A stretch of DNA of 64,000 nucleotides from JBBDIX01 sp050486225 (lineage in GTDB: Bacteria > Actinomycetota > Nitriliruptoria > Nitriliruptorales > Nitriliruptoraceae): NCBI GenBank assembly GCA_050486225.1, contig JBJHCV010000001.1:248001-312000 (forward strand), in the 5' to 3' direction. Positions 15,584 through 23,650 of the stretch are shown piece by piece (position 1 is the first letter of the stretch; the number at the start of each line of letters is the position of its first letter). Under the pieces are notes generated by a model. That model had not been told where the DNA came from and did not search any database. It saw nothing but the letters and a program-made list of their open reading frames with translations. The position numbers and the translations under genes were made by a program.

Positions 15584-17660
15584 CGGCAGGCCCCAGGTGC
15601 TCGGTGACGACGTCGAGGATCTCTCGGTGCAGGTCGTCGACGGTACGTGTCGCGTCCAGCACGAGGTAGTCGCCCGGGCCGGACGTCGAGCGACGCAGGT
15701 AGGCGTCCCTCACGGCGCGGTGGAAGCCGTCGCCCTCCGACTCCATGCGGTCGGCCTCACGCCCGTCGGTGGCACGTCGCAGGCCGTCCACCGGGTCGAT
15801 GTCGAGCAGGACGGTCAGGTCGGGTTCGAGTCCCCCGGTCGCCCACCGGTTCAGTTCGACGACGTGGTCCTCGCCCAGTTCGCGTGCCGCTCCCTGGTAG
15901 ACGACCGACGAGTCGACGAACCGGTCACACAGCACCACCGCGCCGGTCTCGAGTGCCGGGCGGATGACCCGGTCGACGTGCTGCGCGCGGGCGCCCGCGT
16001 ACAGCAGCGCCTCGGTGCGGTCGCCGATCGACCCCGGCGGCGAGTCCAGCAGCAACGCCCGGATGCCCTCCCCCACCGGGGTGCCGCCGGGCTCCCGCGT
16101 CACGACCACGTCGTGGCCGGCCTGCGCGAGAGCGCGTTCCAGCATCGCGATCTGGGTCGACTTCCCGGACCCGTCACCACCCTCGAACACGACCAGACAT
16201 CCCGACCGTTCCCGTACGGGCGGCGCAGCGATCTCCGGCAGGACGAACCGTTCGGACCGTTCACGTGCGAGTGCGCGGTGCAGCGTCATCCCGGCGGCCA
16301 CCGCACCCGCGATGGCGAACAGGCCGCCGGCGAGGAGCGTGATGCGGACCCCGCCGAACGTGTACGGGTAGACGAGGGCCGTCGTGCCGTCCTCCAGCAC
16401 CCGGAACTCGCGTCGCTCACGGCCGAGCAGACCGATCATCGTCGGCACGACGATCGTCGAACCGAAGATGGCGGCACGCACCCCGGAGTTGAACGCCCCG
16501 AAGGTGCGCCCCCGGATGCGATCGTCCGCCCGCTGCTGCAGGACCGTGTAGCCGACGATGAACGACACCCCGGCGCCGAAGCCCATGACCACGGCGGGAA
16601 CGGTCGCGAACCCCAGTGTCGGCATCACCGCCGTGACCATCAGCGCGAGCCCCGCAAGTCCGATGCCCGGCGCGAACAGCCGTTCCGGACCGATCCGGCG
16701 CGTCAGCGGCCCCGCCGCGAAGAGCCCGACGACCAGTCCGGTGCCGACCACGGCGACGAGGATCCCGTACCCGGACTGACCGGCGTTGAGCAGCGACGCG
16801 AAGAACTCCCCGGAGGTGATGACCACCCCGGCGACGGCGAACGCGACCATGACCCCGACGACCAGCGACCGGATGACCGGCTGCCCGGCGATGAACCGCA
16901 GGCCCTCCTTGAGCTCCTCCCAGGCGCTCGGCGCGGTCATCGGGTCGATGCCGGAACGACTCCCGCCGTTCGCCGAGGCGCCCTGCGGCGCCGGGATCCG
17001 TGCCACGAGCGGGGCCGCGACGAAGAACGAGGCGGCGTTGAACCAGATCGCCGCGGCGACGGGGCGCTCGGCGAGGAACGTGCCCTCCGGGAACGCCGCC
17101 GCCGCGTACGCCACGAGCAACGCGTACAGAGCACCGCCGAGGGGCAGGGTCCCGTAGGTGGTGACGAGGTTGATCTGGTTCGCGTGGACCAGCTGTTCGC
17201 GGTCGACGAGCCGCGGGATCAGCGCGTCCTTCGCCGGCGCGAACAGAGCCGACATCACCTCGATGACCAGCGTCGCCAGCAGCAACGCGAGGATCTCGTT
17301 CGTGAACGGGATCAGGGCCATGACCACCCCACGACCGAGGTGGGTGACGATCATGACCCGGCGACGGTTCCACCGGTCGACGAAGACCCCCGCGATCGGG
17401 CCCAGCACGAGGCTCGGCAGCACCCTGGCCGCCATGACTGCGGACACGGCGAACGCCGCCGCGCGGGTCGGGCCGAGGATGTCGGCGGTCAGCGCGATGA
17501 TCGCGAGGAACCCGATCCAGTCCCCCAGCGTCGACGTCAACGTCGAGATCGCGAGGTTTCGGAATCCGCGGTTGCGGAGCAGTGGGATCCAGGCGCCGGC
17601 GGGTGTTGCCCGCAGCGCCGGCCCGGTGGTTCCGGCACCCGCCGGTGCGTCGTCATCCAT
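15576..17660 (-). CDS. tmk: MFS transporter-like membrane domain fused to thymidylate kinase
   Basis: 694 residues. Residues about 25-430 are a major-facilitator-like domain of 10-12 hydrophobic helices, with the loop-2 type motif GVFVDRWNRRRVMI near 90. Residues 489-694 are a complete dTMP kinase: P-loop FEGGDGSGKST, TREPGGTP, CDRFVDSSVVYQG (DR motif) and the LID RRATDGREADRMESEGDGF. The kinase makes dTDP from dTMP for DNA synthesis. The kinase part starts right after the last membrane helix, so it should be tethered on the cytoplasmic side. Similar large fusions occur in Streptomyces (SCO3542 as I recall). A single continuous frame, so not an assembly join; translated with holB by overlap. 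Confidence 0.92.
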   Translation of the reverse strand: MDDDAPAGAGTTGPALRATPAGAWIPLLRNRGFRNLAISTLTSTLGDWIGFLAIIALTADILGPTRAAAFAVSAVMAARVLPSLVLGPIAGVFVDRWNRRRVMIVTHLGRGVVMALIPFTNEILALLLATLVIEVMSALFAPAKDALIPRLVDREQLVHANQINLVTTYGTLPLGGALYALLVAYAAAAFPEGTFLAERPVAAAIWFNAASFFVAAPLVARIPAPQGASANGGSRSGIDPMTAPSAWEELKEGLRFIAGQPVIRSLVVGVMVAFAVAGVVITSGEFFASLLNAGQSGYGILVAVVGTGLVVGLFAAGPLTRRIGPERLFAPGIGLAGLALMVTAVMPTLGFATVPAVVMGFGAGVSFIVGYTVLQQRADDRIRGRTFGAFNSGVRAAIFGSTIVVPTMIGLLGRERREFRVLEDGTTALVYPYTFGGVRITLLAGGLFAIAGAVAAGMTLHRALARERSERFVLPEIAAPPVRERSGCLVVFEGGDGSGKSTQIAMLERALAQAGHDVVVTREPGGTPVGEGIRALLLDSPPGSIGDRTEALLYAGARAQHVDRVIRPALETGAVVLCDRFVDSSVVYQGAARELGEDHVVELNRWATGGLEPDLTVLLDIDPVDGLRRATDGREADRMESEGDGFHRAVRDAYLRRSTSGPGDYLVLDATRTVDDLHREILDVVTEHLGPADA

Positions 17661-17709
17661 GGTCCGCGAACCCTACCCGCGTGCCGCCCCGGCGCGGCAG
17701 GGCCACTCG

Positions 17710-18948
17710 TCAGCCCACGGTCGCCTCGACGCCGGCGAGGATCGCCGCAGCGGTCCGCCGGCCCGACACCATGGCGCCCTGCAGCGACGCGGTGTCCCGG
17801 TGGTCTCCACACACCCACGTCGACGCGTCCACCCGAACGCTGCGCGCGAGCGTCGGCAGGTCCGCGGGGGTCTGACGTGGCTGGGCCCACGGGATCTCGT
17901 CGACCCGCAGCACCTCCCACTCGGCCACCCCCGCCCCGGCCCAGCCGATCACCCGACGGCGAACCATCTCGTCGAGCCCGACGTGTCCGGTGCCGAGCGC
18001 CGACACGGCGACGAGGTGCTGGCCGGCGGGCGCGTACGTGTCGGCGACGTCGCTGAGGACCGCGACGGTCACGACGGGTCCCGTGCCGTCGCCGAGCACC
18101 AGCTGGGGCGGGCGCACCGGGGGACGCGGGACGCGGTACCAGACCGTGCTGACCCCACGTCCGGGTGGGACCGGGCCGATGCGATCCCCGAGCAGGTCTG
18201 CGGCCGCAGGACCGTCCGTGGCGACCACGACGTGCTGCGCCCGGATCGCGGTCCCGTCCTCGAGCGTCACCGAACGATCCCCCACCTCCCGCACCGACGT
18301 GCCCACACGGACCGGGTGGTACAGCCGTGACGCGAGGTGGTCGGGCAGTGCCTGCATCCCGAACGCCGGCACGGCGACCTCGCCTCGCAGGAACGTGCGG
18401 AACACGAGTTCCACCAGTGGCGCGGCAGTCGTCTGCCGGTCGTCGAGGAAGATCCCGGCGACGAACGGGCCGAGGAACGGGTGCACGGCACGCCGCGACA
18501 GGCCCAGTTCGGTGAACCGGTCCCCGACCGTGATCGCACGACGTCCCGCCACCGCCGGACCGCTCGAGCGCAGCAGCGCACGGCGCCACCGGGCCAGCCG
18601 CAGGGCATCGACGACTCCCAGCACCCGCAGCGTGTCGAGCACCGCCGTGGGGTCACGTCGCGGGTCGGTGATCCGGCGGGTCCGCGTTCCGTCCACGACC
18701 CGCACCCCGGGCGCGAACGCACGCAGGTCGAGCGCATCGAGGTCCACGTGCTGCATGGCCGGGTAGGCGGTGAGCAGCACCTGGAAGCCCCGGTCGAGCC
18801 GGAACCCGTCGACGACGTCCGTGCGCACGCGACCACCGGGGCGGTCGGCGGCCTCCAGCACGACGACGTCCACCCCGGCGTCCTGCAGACGCAGCGCGCA
18901 GGACAGTCCGGCCAGACCCGCGCCGACGACGACCACCTCGGTGTCCAT
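17710..18948 (-). CDS. FAD-dependent amine oxidase / protoporphyrinogen oxidase-like protein
   Basis: 412 residues from ATG 18948, which has GGGAGG upstream; a longer frame exists but lacks support. N-terminal FAD-binding VVVVGAGLAGLSCALRLQDAGV and VLEAADRPGGRVRT, the GxGxxG plus GGR motifs of flavin monoamine oxidases. FGMQALPDHLASRL near 213 and the C-terminal VCGDHRDTASLQGAMVSGRRTA match the amino-oxidase C-terminal flavin motif. Substrate not readable; this subfamily of short NAD(P)-binding amine oxidases often sits in actinobacterial genomes without a known role. Not in an obvious operon. Confidence 0.88.
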   Translation of the reverse strand: MDTEVVVVGAGLAGLSCALRLQDAGVDVVVLEAADRPGGRVRTDVVDGFRLDRGFQVLLTAYPAMQHVDLDALDLRAFAPGVRVVDGTRTRRITDPRRDPTAVLDTLRVLGVVDALRLARWRRALLRSSGPAVAGRRAITVGDRFTELGLSRRAVHPFLGPFVAGIFLDDRQTTAAPLVELVFRTFLRGEVAVPAFGMQALPDHLASRLYHPVRVGTSVREVGDRSVTLEDGTAIRAQHVVVATDGPAAADLLGDRIGPVPPGRGVSTVWYRVPRPPVRPPQLVLGDGTGPVVTVAVLSDVADTYAPAGQHLVAVSALGTGHVGLDEMVRRRVIGWAGAGVAEWEVLRVDEIPWAQPRQTPADLPTLARSVRVDASTWVCGDHRDTASLQGAMVSGRRTAAAILAGVEATVG

Positions 18949-19091
18949 GAGCCTCCCACGGGCTGCGGATGGGCCCATCCACAGCCGACGAGGGTTCGAC
19001 GCCGGGAACCTCGAGGATGGCATCCAGGATCTCGCCGTCACGGCCCGGCGTGGGTGGGCAGGCATGCCGGACGAACACAGCGGCCTAGGGC

Positions 19092-19140
19092 TACATTTTT
19101 CGTCACGACGTGCTTGATATGGGATACATTTTCCGTCACG
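19092..19140. repeat. 16-bp direct repeats in the AAA_14 gene promoter
   Basis: TACATTTTTCGTCACG (19092-19107) and TACATTTTCCGTCACG (19125-19140) match at 15 of 16 positions and are 33 bases start to start, about three helical turns. They lie 41 bases upstream of the ATPase start codon, are strikingly T-rich for this genome and contain CGTCACG ends. A direct-repeat operator or recombination remnant is inferred. Confidence 0.7.
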
Positions 19141-19180
19141 CACTGCGGCATTGTGGTGACGAGGTGCGTCAGGGGGTGTG

Positions 19181-20581
19181 ATGAAGCAGGGTGACGTGCA
19201 GCAGTTGCTCGCAGCCACGAACCGTTGGTGGCGCAACCCGACGGGCTGGGCTGCCGACGACCCGGACCTCCGCGAGGCAGCCGAAGCGCCCTTCGACTAC
19301 GACCCGGACGTCCTCGGGGAACTCGCAACCGGCGGGCTGTACGTGCTGCGTGGACCGCGTCGCGTCGGCAAGTCCGTGCAGGTCAAGCGCACCATCCAGC
19401 GGCTGCTCGACTCCGGTGTGGAACCTCGCCGCATCCTGCACATCTCCGTGGACGGCTGGCGTGCCGGCAATCTCGGACTGCTGGTCGACGCCGCCAGACA
19501 GTTGATGCCCGCAGACGGGCCCCGGTGGTGGTTCATCGACGAGATCACGAGCATCCCCGACGGATGGCCGCAACGCATCAAGTGGCTTCGAGACAACGAC
19601 ACCCGATTCCGGCAGGACACCGTGGTGCTCACCGGATCCTCGGCCACCGGCCTGAACGCCTCCGTCAAGGAGTTGGCGGACCGCCGTGGCAGGGCACTCG
19701 ATCCCGATCGAGTGCTGCTGCCAATGGGCTTCCGGACGTTCGCGGGACTGGTCGTGGAGGACCCACTCCCCCACGACCTCGCACGGTTGCGGATCGCCGA
19801 CCTCACCCCAGGCGCGCTCCGGGAGTCGACCACGGCGCTGGTGCCGTGGCTCGACCAGCTGGTGTCGGCATGGGAGACCTACCTGCAGGTCGGCGGATTC
19901 CCGAGGGCGGTGGCCAGCCACCTCGCCACCCGGCACCAGGACGAGGCGCTGATCCGGGGCCTGACCGACGTGATCCACGGCGACGCCTTCGCCAACGCCG
20001 CCTGGTCACGGCCCCAGACGCTCTCCTTCCTCGCCCGACTGACCGAAGGGCTCGCTTCACCGGCCAACCAGTCGGCGATCGCAGACGACATCGGAAGCTC
20101 ACCGTCGACCGTCGGTCGGCGCATCGACGATCTTCGCGAAGCGTTCGTGCTGTGGCCGGCGTTCCGCGAGGACCGGCTCAGGCCGCGACTTCGGGCGCAG
20201 GAGAAGGTGTACTTCACCGATCCGATCTACGCCCAGTTGGCCCCGCGGTCCGGACTGGACCTCACCCGCCGGTCGGAGCAGCAGCTCGGCATCGCACTGT
20301 TGCGTGGCCTCGAACACGACGAGCCCGGCAGGTACATGGACTTCGACCGAGTGCTGCACCACCGAACGGCCTCTCGCAAGGAGATCGACTTCGTCGGCCC
20401 CGACTTCGGTGGTGTGGCGATCGAGTCGAAGTACGTCGACGGGCGCTGGCGGAGCGACGCCCAGACGCTGCTGGCCTCCCCGTGGCACGGCATCATCGCC
20501 ACCCGAACCGAACTGAACCTCGATGACCCCCGGGTGCAGGCGGTTCCGACCGCCCTGCTCGCCTGGCTCGTCGACGTCTGA
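19181..20581 (+). CDS. AAA_14/DUF4143-type ATP-binding protein
   Basis: 466 residues. P-loop LYVLRGPRRVGKSVQVKRTI near 50-69, Walker B WWFIDEITSIPDGW near 113, arginine/sensor-like VVLTGSSATGLN near 146, then a winged-helix-like stretch SAIADDIGSSPSTVGRRIDDLREAFVLWP near 300, and a C-terminal PD-(D/E)xK-like region EIDFVGPDFGGVAIESKYVDGRW near 400 with D-x(n)-E-x-K. That layout is the archaeal-type ATPase/DUF4143 family, of unknown role, often carried on mobile or accessory DNA. ATG 19181 follows AGGGGGT. Lies alone between the amine oxidase and topA with its own repeat-bearing promoter. The nuclease-like motif suggests DNA or defence activity, unproven. Confidence 0.82.
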   Translation: MKQGDVQQLLAATNRWWRNPTGWAADDPDLREAAEAPFDYDPDVLGELATGGLYVLRGPRRVGKSVQVKRTIQRLLDSGVEPRRILHISVDGWRAGNLGLLVDAARQLMPADGPRWWFIDEITSIPDGWPQRIKWLRDNDTRFRQDTVVLTGSSATGLNASVKELADRRGRALDPDRVLLPMGFRTFAGLVVEDPLPHDLARLRIADLTPGALRESTTALVPWLDQLVSAWETYLQVGGFPRAVASHLATRHQDEALIRGLTDVIHGDAFANAAWSRPQTLSFLARLTEGLASPANQSAIADDIGSSPSTVGRRIDDLREAFVLWPAFREDRLRPRLRAQEKVYFTDPIYAQLAPRSGLDLTRRSEQQLGIALLRGLEHDEPGRYMDFDRVLHHRTASRKEIDFVGPDFGGVAIESKYVDGRWRSDAQTLLASPWHGIIATRTELNLDDPRVQAVPTALLAWLVDV

Positions 20582-20656
20582 CCCCCAGGTTCCACCGGGC
20601 ACCAGCCCTGCCACCGGTCGTGGGTGACCTTCGGCGACCGATGGGCCCCGAGTTCC

Positions 20657-20815
20657 CTACTTCTTCGCGGTGGACTTCTTCGCGGCCTTCTTCGCGGTGG
20701 ACTTCTTCGCGGTGGACTTCTTCGCGGTCGCCTTCTTCCGGCCCGTCGACTTCTTCGCGGTCGCCTTCTTCGCGGTCGCCTTCTTCCGGCCCGTCGACTT
20801 CTTCGCGGGAGGCTT
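20657..20815. repeat. Imperfect tandem repeats encoding the Lys-rich TopA tail
   Basis: Repeated TTCTTCGCGGT(G/C)(G/C)-type units of about 15 bases (minus strand AAGAAG phases) encode KKSTAKK/KKATAKK. They explain the repetitive look of this stretch; the array is coding, not an intergenic or CRISPR repeat. Confidence 0.8.
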
Positions 20816-23395
20816 CTGGGTGCCGGTGTAGACCATCCGGATCGGTGGCGGGATCTCCTCGGTCTCGATCGGCGTGCCGCCCAGCTGCGGGTCGTACGCC
20901 TCGACGCCGCCGACGACCGTCCAGGTCGCGACGGACGGCACCTCGAAGTCCTCGAGCTCGAACGTGTGGTTGATCTCCGGGTGGGTGCACACGGCGATGG
21001 GCAGCCTGCGGTTCTTCGGCGGGGGTCGCAGCGGGGACCCGCACTTCGGGCACGGACTGGCGATGGGCAGGGACCACACGGCGAACTGGTCGTCGGGATA
21101 GCCGGTCGACCCGACGAACGGCTTGCCGTACCGCGACGTCCTCCGCTCGATGAAGCTGTCCGGGTCGGTCGGCGACCGGAACGGGTGCACCGTCCCGTCG
21201 TCGTCGGCGTACATCAGCCGCTGCTCGAGGTTCCGGATCCCCTTGCACTTCGGGTAGTCGACGCAGCCGAAGAACCGGCCGTAGCGACCGGCCCGCAGCA
21301 GCATGGGCTTACCGCACTCCTGACAGCGCACCCGCTCGTCGGGTTCGGGTTCCGGTTCGGGTTCCCCGACCGAACCGTCCTCGGCCAGTGGCAGCGTGCC
21401 GTCACAGTCCGGCCAGGCGCTGCAGGACGCGAACCACTGCCGGGACTTGCCGGAGAACACCCGCTCCATCGGCCTCCCGCACGTCGGACAGTCCGCGGGC
21501 ACCAGCAGCGGGAGCCGCGGGCGTTCCGGCTTGCGTTCACGGACCCACTCGTCGACCTCGTCGAGGAACGACGTGACGGTGCCGCACCAGCGCTGGTTGC
21601 CGACGGCGATCTCGTCGAGGGTCTCCTCCATGCGGGCGGTGAAGTTGAGGTCGACCACCTCGTGGAAGTGGGCGCGCAGGAAGGACACGACGACCTCGCC
21701 GAGCGCCGTCGCGAAGAACCGCCGGGCGTCCTTGCGCACGTAGTCACGCTGTTCGAGGGTGGAGATGATCGACGCGTACGTCGACGGGCGACCGATGCCG
21801 GCCTCCTCGAGCGCCTCGACGAGCGTGCGCTCCGAGTAGCGGGGCGGCGGCGAGGTGGTGTGACGTCCTGCCGACAGTGCGTGCAGGTCGAGGTGCTCGC
21901 CCTCCTCGATGCGGGGCAGTCGGTCGGCGACGTCGTCCGCGCCCTCGTCCTCGTCACGAACCGCGCGGTACACGGCGAGGAAGCCGTCGAACTTCTCGAC
22001 CTGACCGCTCACCCGGAACACCAGTTCTCCGTCGGTGTCGTCCCCCTGCACGTCCGCCGACACGCGGTCGAAGACGGCCGGCGCCATCTGGGTGGCGACG
22101 GTGCGCTTCCAGATCAGTTCGTACAGGCGCGCCTGGTCACCGGACAGGTGGCGGCGGACCTGGTCGGGGGTCCGGGCGATCGACGTCGGCCGGATCGCCT
22201 CGTGGGCCTCCTGCGCCCCCTTCGTCGCATTGGCGTACCGACGAGGCTGGGACAGTGCGTAGCGCTCCCCGAACGTCCGCCGCACGTGGGCACCGATCTC
22301 GTCGAGCACCTGGTTCGACAGGTTCAGCGAGTCGGTACGCATGTAGGTGATCAACCCGACCTGCTCGCCCCCGAGGTTGATCCCCTCGTACAGCTGCTGG
22401 GCCGTGGCCATGGTCTGCCGAGCGGAGAACCCGTACTTGGACGCCTCCCCCTGCAGCGTGGAGGTCTTGAACGGAGGCTTCGGGTTGCGCTTCGCCTCCG
22501 TACGGCGTACCTCGGTGACCGCGTAGTCGAGCCGTGCCGCGCGTTCGGCGAGCGCCCGCGCCTCGGGTTCGGAACGCACGACGTGCAGCCGGGCCCGCTG
22601 GGCGTCGGACTTCTCGTCGAGGTCCTTCGGGCTCGACAGGCGGCGGCCGTCGACCTGGTGCAGGGTCGCGGTGATCGCGCCGTCGGGCAGCGCCTCGGTG
22701 ACGTCGTCCTCGTCGTCGGGCTCCCCGTCGTCACGCCCACCGGGTTCGTCGGCCGCGATGGTGATCGTCGGCTCGCCGGCGGGGCCGCCCTCGTGCAGGA
22801 ACGTCGAGGTGAACGACCAGTACTCCTGGGCCACGAACGCACGGATCTCGTCCTCACGGTCGACGATCATCCGCAACGCCGCAGACTGCACCCGTCCGGC
22901 GGAGATCCCCGACGACACGGTCCGCCACAGCACCGGCGACAGGCGGTAGCCGACGATCCGGTCGACGGCACGCCGGGCCTGCTGGGCGTCCACGAGCGCC
23001 TGGTCGAGCGTTCGGGGCTGTTCGAACGCGGCCCGGATCGCCGACTCGGTGATCTCGTCGAACGTGACGCGGTTGGTCGACGCGGTGTCGAGCCCGAGCA
23101 CCTCAGCGATGTGCCAGGCGATCGCCTCGCCCTCGCGGTCGAGGTCCGGCGCGAGCCACACGGTCGTGGCGGCCTTCGCCGCACGCTTCAGTTCGGCGAC
23201 GTGCCGCGCGGACGACTCCGGCACCTCGTAGACGAGGTGGCAGCCGCCCTTCCCGTCCACCTCGACAGCGAACGTGGAACGGGGCAGGTCGCGGATGTGG
23301 CCGTAGCTCGCGAGCACGCGGAAGTCCGCACCGAGGTAGCGCTCGATGGTCTTCGCCTTGGCGGGCGACTCGACGATGACGAGGTTCGCGGCCAC
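20657..23395 (-). CDS. topA: DNA topoisomerase I
   Basis: 912 residues from GTG 23395. Toprim domain begins NLVIVESPAKAKTIERYLG and contains DLDREGEAIAWHIAE. The active-site tyrosine is Tyr351 in GLITYMRTDSLNL. Three C-terminal zinc-type elements follow: CPTCGRPMERVF with CSAWPDC, CQECGKPMLL with CVDYPKC, and CPKCGSPLRPPPKN with a CTHPEINH end. The last 50 residues are a Lys/Ala/Ser/Thr tail of KKSTAKK-like repeats, common in actinobacterial TopA and thought to aid processivity. Relaxes negative supercoils. The same frame extends upstream past 23395, but similarity begins at the GTG. Divergent from hppA. Confidence 0.96.
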   Translation of the reverse strand: MAANLVIVESPAKAKTIERYLGADFRVLASYGHIRDLPRSTFAVEVDGKGGCHLVYEVPESSARHVAELKRAAKAATTVWLAPDLDREGEAIAWHIAEVLGLDTASTNRVTFDEITESAIRAAFEQPRTLDQALVDAQQARRAVDRIVGYRLSPVLWRTVSSGISAGRVQSAALRMIVDREDEIRAFVAQEYWSFTSTFLHEGGPAGEPTITIAADEPGGRDDGEPDDEDDVTEALPDGAITATLHQVDGRRLSSPKDLDEKSDAQRARLHVVRSEPEARALAERAARLDYAVTEVRRTEAKRNPKPPFKTSTLQGEASKYGFSARQTMATAQQLYEGINLGGEQVGLITYMRTDSLNLSNQVLDEIGAHVRRTFGERYALSQPRRYANATKGAQEAHEAIRPTSIARTPDQVRRHLSGDQARLYELIWKRTVATQMAPAVFDRVSADVQGDDTDGELVFRVSGQVEKFDGFLAVYRAVRDEDEGADDVADRLPRIEEGEHLDLHALSAGRHTTSPPPRYSERTLVEALEEAGIGRPSTYASIISTLEQRDYVRKDARRFFATALGEVVVSFLRAHFHEVVDLNFTARMEETLDEIAVGNQRWCGTVTSFLDEVDEWVRERKPERPRLPLLVPADCPTCGRPMERVFSGKSRQWFASCSAWPDCDGTLPLAEDGSVGEPEPEPEPDERVRCQECGKPMLLRAGRYGRFFGCVDYPKCKGIRNLEQRLMYADDDGTVHPFRSPTDPDSFIERRTSRYGKPFVGSTGYPDDQFAVWSLPIASPCPKCGSPLRPPPKNRRLPIAVCTHPEINHTFELEDFEVPSVATWTVVGGVEAYDPQLGGTPIETEEIPPPIRMVYTGTQKPPAKKSTGRKKATAKKATAKKSTGRKKATAKKSTAKKSTAKKAAKKSTAKK

Positions 23396-23650
23396 GTGGT
23401 TGTCGTTTCCTGAGGGTGGGACGGTGGTCCGATCGCGCCGCAAGGTGGGCCGGTCGCGGGCTCCTGTCAACTCCGGGTGGCCCGGCGGACCGCCGATTCG
23501 GCTAGCATCCGGGCACCACGGCGAGCCGGTGTGACCGCGAACCCAGACGGTCGGACACCGACTCGCCATCTCGCGCGCCCGGCCCCTTCCGCCTCGGGTG
23601 ACGGCCGCACGAGACGTCCGCAACCTGACCTCTCGAAAGGCCAGTCGACC

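Noticed and set aside
15567..18056. 829-codon plus-strand open frame
   Set aside because: Antisense to the MFS-tmk gene. High GC codon bias keeps antisense frames open; residue content is unstructured Arg/Asp/His-rich.
20657..20815. Tandem repeat considered as CRISPR-like
   Set aside because: About 15-bp imperfect units with no spacers, encoding KKSTAKK-type residues in frame with TopA.
20624..23413. 929-codon plus-strand open frame over topA
   Set aside because: Antisense of topA; the repetitive LLRGLLRGG start mirrors the Lys-rich tail.
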